Shown here piece after piece: positions 8,493 to 16,466 of a stretch of 64,000 nucleotides of DNA. The stretch's first letter is position 1, and every line of letters starts with the position of its first letter. The stretch spans positions 1-64,000 of the forward strand of contig JALOCJ010000011.1 in NCBI GenBank assembly GCA_023227825.1. The letters are read 5' to 3'. A program made the translations under genes and the position numbers. A model generated the notes under the pieces. It did not search any database. It had not been told where the DNA came from and saw only the letters and a program-made list of their open reading frames with translations. Source of the stretch: Candidatus Cloacimonas sp. (lineage in GTDB: Bacteria; Cloacimonadota; Cloacimonadia; Cloacimonadales; Cloacimonadaceae).

Positions 8493-8543
8493 AACGACGG
8501 GGACGTCGTTCATCCGGAAACAGAGAACGACGGGGACATCGTT
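8493..8543. repeat. 33-bp hairpin pair in the opposite orientation
   Basis: Two palindromes, AACGACGGGGACGTCGTT at 8493-8510 and a one-base variant at 8526-8543, are spaced exactly 33 bp apart. The loop reads GGGA, the reverse complement of the TCCC loop in the neighbouring array, so this pair is inverted relative to it. It lies in the gap between truB and ribF and ends 24 bp before the truB stop codon. Confidence 0.88.
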
Positions 8544-8566
8544 CTTCAGGAATACATTATTTCTTA

Positions 8567-9457
8567 TCATTTTAGCACAATGACCGGGTGAATAAGGTTA
8601 TTCATTCTTTTTGCTACAGCGCAGATTTTTTCTTCTTTAAGCAAAAGATACTTATCGTTAGTCCCATTAGAAACCGCTATATCCATACCATTCATCACTT
8701 TGGCAAAGTCATCTGTCTTCAGCTTTAAATAGGCATAATCAGGAAATATCTGCTTGTAGCTAAGCTGATAGCGAAACCAGTTATCCGGAGACAAATCATC
8801 TAAGGAAACTGCATCCTGTAAAGTTATATTACCAATGCTTTCTCTGAGTAGAAATGTGGTGCAGGCAATTGTGTTTAATTGTTCTGCCAGCCATTCACTT
8901 AAAGCCCGGATATAAGTTCCTTTGCTAACTTTGCAACGATAGCTTAGTTCATCAGATTTATTCGGTTCCAAAGGCAAAAACTCAAATTCTCTGATTTGGA
9001 GGGGACGCTCAGGCAAATTAAACTTTTTACCTTTGCGGGCAAGTTCATAAGCTCTTTTCCCGTTAATTTTTACAGCTGAATAAAGGGGAACAGGAAGTTC
9101 AGTCAATTGTTCTGCTTTACCCGCCAAGACATCAAGTTTATTAACAAATGCAGGAACTGGAGCTGTTTGGATAATATCTCCTTCCGGATCGCCTGTAGCT
9201 GTTTTTATTCCCAATTTCATCCTGGCAAAGTAGGTCTTGTCTTTTTCTTCCAATAAACCTGCCAAACGGGTATAAGAACCCAAACAGCAAATCAGTAAAC
9301 CCGTAGCAAAAGGATCAAGCGTTCCGGTATGCCCGATTTTTTTGATTCCGGTTATTTTACGCAAATACCTGATAACTGTAAAGGAAGTTATTCCCGGGGG
9401 CTTATCTATAGCCAGAAATGCCTTATCCGTTATGGATTTCAAGGGCACTAATAACAT
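8567..9457 (-). CDS. truB: tRNA pseudouridine(55) synthase
   Basis: Converts U55 of the tRNA T-arm to pseudouridine. The product is 296 aa. The catalytic motif GHTGTLDPFATG is present with the nucleophile Asp at residue 48. The substrate-contact block PPLYSAVK-like (VPLYSAVKINGKRAYE) and KGTYIRALSEWL are also present. The start chosen (MLLVPLKSITDKAF) overlaps the end of nrnA by 35 bp. A shorter start is not available before the conserved IDKPPGITS block, so the overlap is probably real and suggests translational coupling. It belongs to the rimP-to-ribF translation operon. Confidence 0.95.
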   Translation of the reverse strand: MLLVPLKSITDKAFLAIDKPPGITSFTVIRYLRKITGIKKIGHTGTLDPFATGLLICCLGSYTRLAGLLEEKDKTYFARMKLGIKTATGDPEGDIIQTAPVPAFVNKLDVLAGKAEQLTELPVPLYSAVKINGKRAYELARKGKKFNLPERPLQIREFEFLPLEPNKSDELSYRCKVSKGTYIRALSEWLAEQLNTIACTTFLLRESIGNITLQDAVSLDDLSPDNWFRYQLSYKQIFPDYAYLKLKTDDFAKVMNGMDIAVSNGTNDKYLLLKEEKICAVAKRMNNLIHPVIVLK

Positions 9458-10427
9458 CCTTTAACAATTTGTCTTTTGCTTCTTCCCGAGTTCCATAAAA
9501 ATAACATCCGGCTGCCTGTTTGTGACCTCCTCCTCTATAACGCACAGCAATTCTATTCACATCTATTGTCTCAGAGCGCAAACTGATTTTATATACCTGT
9601 TCTTTTTCTTCTCTTAAGTAAATTATTACCTCAATTCCTGTTACTCCTTGCACCCAACGCGTTGCATTTATAATGCTTTCAGGATCAATATTATTTTCTT
9701 TGCTCATTGCCAGGGTTGAATGCATAATCAGTATTTTGCGCTGGTAATGCAATTCAATTGTGGAAAGGGTTTCACCTATATAACGCATTTCCTCAGGGGA
9801 ATGATTCAGAAAGAAATTCCGATATTGTTCATTAGGTCTTACTCCTAAATTTACCAATTTTGAGGCAAAAATAAAAACATCCCTATCCGTATTGGAATTG
9901 GTAAAGTTGTTAGTATCGTTCAAAATAGTGGTATAAAGGCAATTGCACACAAATAAACGGTCAGAAAAAGGCATTTTGTTAATTTCCGTTTCCAGCAGGG
10001 AAAAGATAATTTCTCCTACACAGGCAAAAGAGGTCTCAATATAACTAAGCTCAGCTTTTATTAAACCATTTTCTGTTTCGTGGTGATCCAGCACAATAAT
10101 CTTTTTGGTTTTATCTATTAGAACTCGTCTTTCACCTAATCTATCATAAGAATTACAATCTAAAATAATTGCCAAAGCAAAGGTCTGTTCTTCTTCCTGT
10201 AACGCACTAAAACGCTTTTCCTGAATTTTTCCATCCTGCAGATAGTTATAACGACTCAGGTCATCATTATCAGTTACCAGTAAAGAACTTTTACCTAAAA
10301 AGGAAATAATCCTTTGCAGGGCAAGAGCTGAACAATAACCATCCCCATCAGGACTAATATGAGTTGTTAGTAATATATTTTCCGCTTTGGAAATAAGTTC
10401 CAGTAATTCGTTTCTAATATTTTGCAC
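9423..10427 (-). CDS. nrnA: DHH-family nanoRNase / pAp phosphatase
   Basis: A 334-aa DHH/DHHA1 phosphoesterase. Metal-binding motif I is HISPDGDG (H23, D26, D28). LDHHE, the DHH motif, lies near residue 115, and the C-terminal DHHA1 motif GGGHKQAAG lies near residue 305. NrnA enzymes degrade very short oligoribonucleotides and dephosphorylate pAp. The gene commonly sits between rbfA and truB in many phyla, as here. A perfect 10-bp hairpin lies in the 79-bp gap upstream of it (10442-10467). The start ATG at 10427 places the first motif at the usual distance. Confidence 0.92.
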   Translation of the reverse strand: MQNIRNELLELISKAENILLTTHISPDGDGYCSALALQRIISFLGKSSLLVTDNDDLSRYNYLQDGKIQEKRFSALQEEEQTFALAIILDCNSYDRLGERRVLIDKTKKIIVLDHHETENGLIKAELSYIETSFACVGEIIFSLLETEINKMPFSDRLFVCNCLYTTILNDTNNFTNSNTDRDVFIFASKLVNLGVRPNEQYRNFFLNHSPEEMRYIGETLSTIELHYQRKILIMHSTLAMSKENNIDPESIINATRWVQGVTGIEVIIYLREEKEQVYKISLRSETIDVNRIAVRYRGGGHKQAAGCYFYGTREEAKDKLLKDVISALEIHNG

Positions 10428-10441
10428 GATTTTACCAAAGA

Positions 10442-10467
10442 AAGAATCGCCACTAAGGGCGATTCTT
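10442..10467 (-). terminator. Hairpin between rbfA and nrnA
   Basis: A perfect 10-bp stem, AAGAATCGCC paired with GGCGATTCTT, with a 6-nt loop. Read on the minus strand it lies 40 bp after the rbfA stop and 15 bp before the nrnA start and is followed by a short pyrimidine run (TTTCTTT when the U of the stem is included). It may be a weak intrinsic terminator, an attenuator or an mRNA processing site within the operon; the sequence does not decide. Confidence 0.6.
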
Positions 10468-10506
10468 CCTTATTATATTATTGTCCGTTAGTGAGAAATA
10501 AGGTAA

Positions 10507-10992
10507 TTATTCCTCTTCCTCATCCTCTTCTTCGTCTTCGTAATCGTCGTAATCCTCTTCGTCGTCCTCTTCATCATAATCAAAGAAGTCATCATCATCC
10601 AGTATATCGTCAATATCAATATCCTGGTCTTCCTCATCATCGTCGTCAAAATCATCTTTGAGCGATGCAAGCAGTGTATCTACTTTCGCGGCACGATCTT
10701 CTGTGTCATCGTAGTAGAAAGATAATTCGGGGATAGTTCTCATAATTTGTGCTCCTGCTATTTGTTTTTTTAAAAAGCCGGATGACTTAATCAGGATTTC
10801 TCTGATCTGGTCATGACTGGCGGGGTTATTATAATGCGAAAAATATAGCTTGGCATAGTGTAAGTCCCTAGAGATAACTACATCGGTTATTTGTACCCAA
10901 GCCAGTTTGGGATCATCCAATTTTTGGGAAATAGCAATATTGAAGAGTTTCTTCAATTCTGCCTGTAAGCGGGGAATACGATAGTTTTTCAC
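10507..10992 (-). CDS. rbfA: Ribosome-binding factor A with hyperacidic C-terminal tail
   Basis: Assists late 30S maturation by binding near helix 1 of 16S rRNA. The first 110 or so residues are a normal RbfA KH-like domain (RIPRLQAELKKLFNIAISQK, later LHYAKLYFSHY and IPELSFYYDDTEDRA). The remaining 50 or so residues are almost only Asp and Glu with a few Tyr and Ile, giving 161 aa in place of the usual 115-130. The tail is encoded by a compositionally simple stretch at 10507-10660. The gene overlaps infB by 4 bp, so translation is probably coupled. Such a tail could compete with RNA or bind basic ribosomal proteins; that is inference. Confidence 0.93.
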   Translation of the reverse strand: MKNYRIPRLQAELKKLFNIAISQKLDDPKLAWVQITDVVISRDLHYAKLYFSHYNNPASHDQIREILIKSSGFLKKQIAGAQIMRTIPELSFYYDDTEDRAAKVDTLLASLKDDFDDDDEEDQDIDIDDILDDDDFFDYDEEDDEEDYDDYEDEEEDEEEE

Positions 10993-13532
10993 TCTAGTTT
11001 ATTATTAACCTCATTAACGATATATGCTTCCAATACATCGCCTTCCTTAATATCAGAAAAGCTGGCTAAGGTTAATCCACATTCTGAACCGGCTCGGACT
11101 TCTTTAACATCATCTGTATAATGTTTCAAGGAGCTTACAGTATCTTCCGTTACTAATACATCATTTCTGTAAAGACGGGCTTTACAATTTACCTGAATAA
11201 CTCCTTTATCAACCTGGCATCCGGCTATAGTTCCCACTTTTTTAATTTTGAACACCTGTTTTACGATTGCGCTACCAATCACCTGTTCTTCATATTTTGG
11301 CTTCAGCATTCCTTCCAATGCATTATGCAGGTCATCAATAGCATCATAAATAACCTGATAAAGTTTAATTTGCACTCCTTCGTCTTCAGCAAGTTTAAGT
11401 GCTTGATGTGAAGGACGCACATGGAATCCAATTATGATGGCATCTGAGGCAGCAGCTAAAGAAACATCTGCTTCACTGATTCCACCTACACTTTTATGAA
11501 TAATATTAACGCTTACTTCTTTGTTGGAAAGCTTTTGAAAACTATCCGCCAATGCTTCTGCAGAACCATCTGTATCGGTTTTAAGAATAATATTTAGTGT
11601 ATTTATCTGCTCTTCTTGAATGCGGGCAAAAATATTCTGCAGAGAACTCTTATTCTGGTATTTTTCCCGCTCCAATCGTATCTGTAGACGTTCAGAACTA
11701 ATATTCCGGGCGGTTTTTTCACTATCTACCTGATTAAGTATATCTCCAGCTTTGGGGGTATCCGAAAGACCATAAACTCTTGCTACATCAGAAGGGTACA
11801 TAACTTTTATTTCTGCACCGCGCTCATTTTCCATTTTGCGAATTCTACCATGCACAGCACCACAAACAACAATATCTCCTTTACGCAGAGTTCCTTCTTG
11901 AATCAAAATAGTAGCAAAAGGACCCATTCGGGCATCCATTCCTGCTTCAATAACTACTGCCGAAGCAGGAACATCGTGTTTGGCTTTCAATTCTAGTATT
12001 TCTGCCGTTAAGAGAATCAATTCAATCAGATTTAAGATACCTTCTCCAGTTACAACAGATGTTCTGCACCAGGGAATATCTCCTCCATATTGTTCAGGGT
12101 AAACTCCAATTTCCATCAATTGAGCTATAACTTTATCTACATTGGCTTCGGGAAGGTCAACTTTGTTAATGGCAATAATCATAGAGACCCCGGCTGCTTT
12201 AGCGTGATCAATAGCTTCTTTTGTTTGGGCTTTAACACCTTCTGTAGCAGATATTACAATAACGGCAATGTCTGTAACATTGGCTCCGCGTGCACGCATA
12301 GCTGTAAAAGCTTCATGACCTGGAGTATCTAAAAAAGTGATCTTATGTTTATTTATTTCAATCTGATATGCTCCAATGTGTTGTGTTATATTCCCGGATT
12401 CACCGGCAACTACATTTGTGTTCCGGATATAATCTAAAATAGAGGTTTTGCCATGATCCACATGACCCATAATAGTTACCACAGGAGGACGAGGTTTTTC
12501 TTCTACATTGGTATATTGTTCGCGTTCTCTGTCTATAATATCCATTCCGTATTCATCTTCAAAACGGTAATCAACCTTGAATTCATCACAAATCATTTCC
12601 AGAGAGTCCCTGTCCAGGCGTTGGTTCATTGTTACCAATTGACCCATCATAAAGAACTTGGAGATGATATCAGAAGGGGAAACATTCATAATTTTAGCCA
12701 GCTCACTAACCGAGGTAAATTCCCTGATTACGATTTCATCACTACGATCTTCTACATATTGAGCTTCCCGATGATATTTTTTCCGCTTGGAGCTTTTTTG
12801 GAGGGTTTTCTTTATATTCCGGGAAATTTCCGCTTCATCAATCTCAATGGTCTCAATCAGTTTTTGTTTAGCTTTCTTGGAGCTGGAAATTATAGCTTTC
12901 TTATGTTTACTCTTTTCGCCCAGTTCTTCGTGACTGATTTTTGTTTTACCGAATTTTTTCTCTTCTTTTTTAATTTCCGGAGGGTGAGGAATAAGTTCAG
13001 GTTTTTTAGCAGGAGCTGCTAGTTCTTGTTTTTTACGATATTCCGGTTTTGCAGGAGCTGCTGTTTTGGAAGGAGCAATTTGGGGTTTTGGTTGAGGAGC
13101 AATTTTGTGTTTTTCGGGAGTTGGTTTAGGCGGTTTTTCCTTTGGTTTTTCTTCTATCGGTTTTTCTATAACTGGTTTTACCGTTTTCTTTTCCGGTTCT
13201 TTTACCGGTTTGGGTTCTTCTTTTTTAGGAACTTCTTCAACCTGTTCTGCAACAGGAGGAACTATTTCCTCTTTCTTTTTGGTTTCTATTTCCTGAGTTG
13301 TTTTCTGAGCTTTAGCGGCCTGACGCATTTCTATTAGACGCTTCCGATCTCTTTCCGCTTGTTTTTCTGCGTCTACTTGTTCTTTATATTTTTTGCGTAT
13401 TTTATCTGCAACCTCGTCCTCAATCAAGCTCATATGGCTTTTAACATTCACCCCTAAATCGGTGAGATGTTTCTTTAAAGCCATTGTGCTGATTTTCAGC
13501 TCTTTGGCTAATTCATGAACTCTAATCGTCAA
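10989..13532 (-). CDS. infB: Translation initiation factor IF-2
   Basis: The GTPase that brings fMet-tRNA to the 30S subunit and promotes subunit joining. The product is 847 aa. The N-terminal IF2_N segment (VHELAKELKISTMALKKHL) is followed by a long low-complexity linker rich in Lys, Pro and Glu (about residues 70-240) and a second IF2_N-like segment. The G domain starts near residue 350: GHVDHGKT (G1), DTPGHEAF (G3) and NKVDLP (G4). Domains II to IV follow, with GTIAGCQV near the C-terminus. The overlaps of 4 bp at both ends (with ylxQ and rbfA) support one polycistronic message. Confidence 0.97.
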   Translation of the reverse strand: MTIRVHELAKELKISTMALKKHLTDLGVNVKSHMSLIEDEVADKIRKKYKEQVDAEKQAERDRKRLIEMRQAAKAQKTTQEIETKKKEEIVPPVAEQVEEVPKKEEPKPVKEPEKKTVKPVIEKPIEEKPKEKPPKPTPEKHKIAPQPKPQIAPSKTAAPAKPEYRKKQELAAPAKKPELIPHPPEIKKEEKKFGKTKISHEELGEKSKHKKAIISSSKKAKQKLIETIEIDEAEISRNIKKTLQKSSKRKKYHREAQYVEDRSDEIVIREFTSVSELAKIMNVSPSDIISKFFMMGQLVTMNQRLDRDSLEMICDEFKVDYRFEDEYGMDIIDREREQYTNVEEKPRPPVVTIMGHVDHGKTSILDYIRNTNVVAGESGNITQHIGAYQIEINKHKITFLDTPGHEAFTAMRARGANVTDIAVIVISATEGVKAQTKEAIDHAKAAGVSMIIAINKVDLPEANVDKVIAQLMEIGVYPEQYGGDIPWCRTSVVTGEGILNLIELILLTAEILELKAKHDVPASAVVIEAGMDARMGPFATILIQEGTLRKGDIVVCGAVHGRIRKMENERGAEIKVMYPSDVARVYGLSDTPKAGDILNQVDSEKTARNISSERLQIRLEREKYQNKSSLQNIFARIQEEQINTLNIILKTDTDGSAEALADSFQKLSNKEVSVNIIHKSVGGISEADVSLAAASDAIIIGFHVRPSHQALKLAEDEGVQIKLYQVIYDAIDDLHNALEGMLKPKYEEQVIGSAIVKQVFKIKKVGTIAGCQVDKGVIQVNCKARLYRNDVLVTEDTVSSLKHYTDDVKEVRAGSECGLTLASFSDIKEGDVLEAYIVNEVNNKLE

Positions 13533-13858
13533 TGTTTCCTCCTCTCTGTTTCAGAGAGCCAATATTCCATAATTTTACCGGCAAAATTTTTATCTTTTAT
13601 ACCAAATACACCAGTTAAAGGCAAACCCAAAGCAGAACTGATTTCCTGTTGACTTCCGGTTTCAATAACAGAGGATGAAATATCAGCATTCGCAGCTATT
13701 TTTTTCATCTTTTCTCTGGTGCGCTCAGAACTATCCATTGCCAGAATCAACAGAAAAATATCCTTGTTACCTATAGCTCTTTCACAGGCATTAAAACCGG
13801 AAACAAGTTTGCCTGCTTTCCTGGCAAATTGCATCAGAGTAAGAATCCTGGGATTCAT
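13529..13858 (-). CDS. L7Ae/L30e-family RNA-binding protein (YlxQ-like)
   Basis: A small RNA-binding protein of 109 aa with the ribosomal L7Ae/L30e fold, including LMQFARKAGKLVSGFNACE and ending in a GVFGIKDKNFA block. These proteins sit between ylxR and infB in many bacteria and are thought to bind kink-turn RNA. I prefer the start at 13858 (MNPRILTL) because its ATG overlaps the ylxR stop as ATGA, a typical coupling arrangement, and because homologues begin there. The frame itself is open to 13891. Confidence 0.88.
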   Translation of the reverse strand: MNPRILTLMQFARKAGKLVSGFNACERAIGNKDIFLLILAMDSSERTREKMKKIAANADISSSVIETGSQQEISSALGLPLTGVFGIKDKNFAGKIMEYWLSETERRKH

Positions 13859-14085
13859 TTTATTTTCCTTTTCTGATAACCTTTCCGCCATTTAGTTAGT
13901 CCTTTAAAACAATCAGCAGAAGGGCACAAATAAAATTTGCGCACTTGTATTCTTCTGTTACAATCAAACACAATTCCGCTTTCGGTGAGAAAGAAATTGA
14001 GCAGTTGTTTCTGGTCAACCTTTTTCTTACACACTACACAAGTGCGGAGAGGAATGTGTTCAGCTTTACTGTTTTTATTAGGCAT
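13855..14085 (-). CDS. ylxR: YlxR-family RNA-binding protein
   Basis: A 76-aa protein of the YlxR/DUF448 family. The hallmark LRTCVVCKKK motif lies near the N-terminus and further Cys residues (LCPSADC) near the middle. Members are small nucleic-acid-binding proteins, linked in some species to RNase P or to transcriptional effects. It overlaps the nusA stop codon by 1 bp upstream and ylxQ by 4 bp downstream, consistent with its fixed place between nusA and infB. Confidence 0.9.
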   Translation of the reverse strand: MPNKNSKAEHIPLRTCVVCKKKVDQKQLLNFFLTESGIVFDCNRRIQVRKFYLCPSADCFKGLTKWRKGYQKRKIK

Positions 14086-15320
14086 CAGAAATACTTCGCT
14101 GCTTCTTTGAGGCGTTCAGCTGTTTTTTGCCCCATTCCTTCAAGGTTACAAAGCTCTTCTAGGGAAGCCATATAGACATCCTGAACACTTGTATAACCGG
14201 CTTGTTTCAAGGTTTCTGCAATTTTAGGAGTAACTCCATCCAGTTCAGTTATATGACTAATGGTTCTCCTTTCTTTTGCCATTTTTTCTTCAAATTCTGC
14301 CATTGTATAAATATCTATTTTTATTCCCACCAGTTTAGCGGCGAGTTTTACATTTTTTCCCTGTTTTCCTATTGCCATAAGTTTGTCTGCTTCGTCCAAA
14401 ATCACGCTAGCAGAATGATTGCGTTCAATAATTACTCTTTTTATACCTTCCACACCAAGGGCATTTTCAATCATCTTTTCTGGGTCATCACTGTGTAAAA
14501 CAATATCTATTTGTTCACCATGTAATTCCTTACGCAAAGAATCAATGCGGGTTCCCTTAGGTCCTACACAGGCAACAACTGGATCAATTTTCGGGTTATC
14601 TGTTTCCAGTTCAACCTTAGTCCTGATTCCCGGTTCGCGCACAATTTTCCTGATTTTAATATCTCCGCTATAAATATCGGGAATTTCTGTTTCAAACAAT
14701 TTCTTCACAAATTCCGGATTGGTACGAGAAAGAATTATTACAACTCCATTTTTTCCAGTTCTAATATTAACTACATACGCCTTAATATTATCACCTACCC
14801 GATAGAATTCATTTTCAATCTGTTCCTCCACTGGCAATAAAGCATCCGTGTGTCCGGTATCAATAATATAACCGCCAAAATCATCTATTGCTTTAATTTT
14901 TCCGGTTACAATTGTATGTTTCTGTTTATTGAAGTCATTCTGAATTTTATCATCTTCCAGCTGGCGGATTTTATCCTGAATTATTTTCTGGACTGTCTTC
15001 ACTATTTTTGGCTCAAACTCAGATAAAGACAGCGTTTTTTCTATATATTCACCCGGCTGAGCATTATGATTATAAATATTCCGGGCATCCGTTAAAGAAA
15101 TTTGACCTAGTCCTTCTTCTCTTTCCACAACCAAGCTTTTGAATTTAACTTTCACACAACCAGCAAATTCATCAATATAAACCTGCAAACCTGCTTCCGG
15201 TTCCAAACGCTTTTGCAGAGTGGAAGTTACAGCTTCCAGAATGATTTTTTGAATCATATCCTTATCTAACTGTTTGATAGCTGCCAGTTTATTCAGGGCA
15301 TCAAGCATATTTGCACTCAT
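14085..15320 (-). CDS. nusA: Transcription termination/antitermination factor NusA
   Basis: Binds RNA polymerase and nascent RNA to control pausing and termination. The product is 411 aa. The N-terminal RNAP-binding domain covers about residues 1-130, S1 about 135-200 (IVTGKIKAIDDFGGYIIDTG) and the two KH domains about 205-345 (VGPKGTRIDSLRKEL and IGKQGKNVKLAAKL). A C-terminal helix-hairpin-helix segment (about 365-411, with LCNLEGMGQKTAERL) makes it longer than the Gram-positive form and shorter than the E. coli form. It starts 3 bp after the rimP stop. Identity is secure. Confidence 0.97.
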   Translation of the reverse strand: MSANMLDALNKLAAIKQLDKDMIQKIILEAVTSTLQKRLEPEAGLQVYIDEFAGCVKVKFKSLVVEREEGLGQISLTDARNIYNHNAQPGEYIEKTLSLSEFEPKIVKTVQKIIQDKIRQLEDDKIQNDFNKQKHTIVTGKIKAIDDFGGYIIDTGHTDALLPVEEQIENEFYRVGDNIKAYVVNIRTGKNGVVIILSRTNPEFVKKLFETEIPDIYSGDIKIRKIVREPGIRTKVELETDNPKIDPVVACVGPKGTRIDSLRKELHGEQIDIVLHSDDPEKMIENALGVEGIKRVIIERNHSASVILDEADKLMAIGKQGKNVKLAAKLVGIKIDIYTMAEFEEKMAKERRTISHITELDGVTPKIAETLKQAGYTSVQDVYMASLEELCNLEGMGQKTAERLKEAAKYF

Positions 15321-15323
15321 TGT

Positions 15324-15794
15324 TTAATCTCTCCTCTTGGGTATTGATAAAAATACTGTTTTAGCACGAATTATGGACTTAAACGGAATCTCTTTAACTG
15401 AACCTCTATCATCTATAATTATCGTATCCTGATTCACCTCTGTTAATGTGCCCATAATGGATTTCTTTTCTTCCCCTTCATTAAATTGCACTGCCACTTT
15501 TTCATTTATAGCACTAACATAATGACTTTTCAGCTTTAACGGTCTTTCCAGTCCAGGGGAAGAAACCTCCAGAAAATAGCGTTCCGGAATGAGGTCAAAA
15601 ATCTCCAGTTCCTTGCCTAAAGCATTACTGAAAGCAGCACATTCATCCAATGTAACTCCCCCAATCTTAGTAAGATAGACAGTTATAATTCTCCCTTTGC
15701 CAGTTATCTTCTCTTCAATGTCATACACCGCAAGATGCATTTCCTGGCAAATCTTCCTGGCTATCTCTTCTACCTGTAATCTGTAAAATTCCAT
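15324..15794 (-). CDS. rimP: Ribosome maturation factor RimP
   Basis: Needed for 30S subunit assembly. The product is 156 aa, typical. The N-terminal domain includes YLTKIGGVTLDECAAFS and EVSSPGLERPLK, the RimP signature, followed by a C-terminal SH3-like domain (MGTLTEVNQDTIIIDD). It is the first gene of the rimP-nusA-ylxR-ylxQ-infB-rbfA-nrnA-truB-ribF run. The operon promoter should lie upstream, in the repeat-filled region after 15794, but no promoter could be assigned by eye. Confidence 0.95.
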   Translation of the reverse strand: MEFYRLQVEEIARKICQEMHLAVYDIEEKITGKGRIITVYLTKIGGVTLDECAAFSNALGKELEIFDLIPERYFLEVSSPGLERPLKLKSHYVSAINEKVAVQFNEGEEKKSIMGTLTEVNQDTIIIDDRGSVKEIPFKSIIRAKTVFLSIPKRRD

Positions 15795-15816
15795 CTTTTT
15801 ACCTCATTCTTTTTCC

Positions 15817-15906
15817 GGAAGAACGACGTCCCCGTCGTTCACAAAACCCGGAAGAACGACGTCCCCGTCGTTCACAAAACCCGGAAGAACGACGTCCCCG
15901 TCGTTC
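15817..15906. repeat. 33-bp hairpin array, three units (5' of rimP)
   Basis: Units begin at 15817, 15850 and 15883. Each contains the palindrome AACGACGTCCCCGTCGTT (7-bp stem, TCCC loop) preceded by GGAAG and followed by CACAAAACCC. The period and layout match the array before ribF, but the stem sequence differs while staying complementary. It lies 23 bp upstream of the rimP start codon, so it could be in the operon leader. Confidence 0.93.
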
Positions 15907-15969
15907 ATTTCCCACTACCTTATTACTTTTGGTCCAACTTTTACGAGAACAAATCATTCAATTAACCGT

Positions 15970-16107
15970 GGTTGACAAGATGTCAACCTTCCGGAAGAAC
16001 GACATCCTCGTCGTTCACAAAACCCGGAAGAACGACGTCCCCGTCGTTCACAAAACCCGGAAGAACGATATCCCCGTCGTTCATTATTAGTTGACGAGAA
16101 CATCAAC
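15970..16107. repeat. 33-bp hairpin array, second cluster upstream of rimP
   Basis: Three 33-bp units begin at 15993, 16026 and 16059 with stems related to AACGACG/CGTCGTT (small changes in units 1 and 3). They are bracketed by two hairpins with the other stem type, GGTTGACAAGATGTCAACC at 15970-15988 and GTTGACGAGAACATCAAC at 16090-16107. The AACGA-type and GTTGA-type stems therefore occur side by side in one cluster. Confidence 0.88.
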
Positions 16108-16355
16108 CACCTGGTTAAATACTTTATTTTATTATTTCTCTCAATCAATTCATCAAATTTTGCTTAAAATTATCAAATCTTTCTATCCGCTTCACCTCAA
16201 AAAAAATAGCTATCAATGTAGCTATCTCTCTCCGTCTTGAACGGTTACTATTTTCCTGAAACCGATTTTATATATCAGTTTTTATACATAAACTCATTAA
16301 AAATTATATGCTCTTGTTTGTCAAGCAAAATCTTTCCCTAAATCAGCTCTTCCTT

Positions 16356-16426
16356 AATTGCATTACCTACTCATTGCTTACCCATTACGGATGGCATCCG
16401 TAATGGGTAGGTAATGCTAAAGCAAT
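16356..16426. repeat. 11-bp-period inverted array (locus D)
   Basis: Left-arm units CATTACCTACT, CATTGCTTACC and CATTACGGATG are each 11 bp. The array inverts at GGATGGCATCC into a complementary right arm that is one unit shorter. The inner 13-bp arms around a single central G (CCCATTACGGATG and CATCCGTAATGGG) pair perfectly, and outer AATTGC/GCAATT words extend the hairpin. Confidence 0.88.
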
Positions 16427-16466
16427 TCAAGTAATAACGAAACAATCTAAGATGGAAAATAGGTAA

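Larger units (their letters stand above)
15795..16466. other. Non-coding stretch upstream of rimP
   Basis: About 670 bp holding the two 33-bp hairpin clusters and the 11-bp inverted array listed separately. The rest (16110-16355) is AT-rich with no recognisable gene or RNA. The promoter for the minus-strand translation operon is expected here, but I cannot place it. Confidence 0.6.

Noticed and set aside
10422..10670. Short frames on both strands over the rbfA tail (His/Arg-rich or Met/Thr/Ile-rich)
   Set aside because: They are by-products of the GAA/GAT-rich acidic-tail coding sequence of rbfA.
12453..13337. Plus-strand open frames opposite infB (Phe-rich)
   Set aside because: They lie opposite a clear IF-2 gene and reflect its Lys/Glu-rich linker read backwards.
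15817..16085. Regularly spaced 33-bp repeats as a possible CRISPR array
   Set aside because: There are no unique spacers: the whole 33-bp unit repeats, and no cas genes occur in the window.
16140..16340. Possible small RNA or riboswitch upstream of rimP
   Set aside because: AT-rich sequence with no recognisable conserved aptamer motif.
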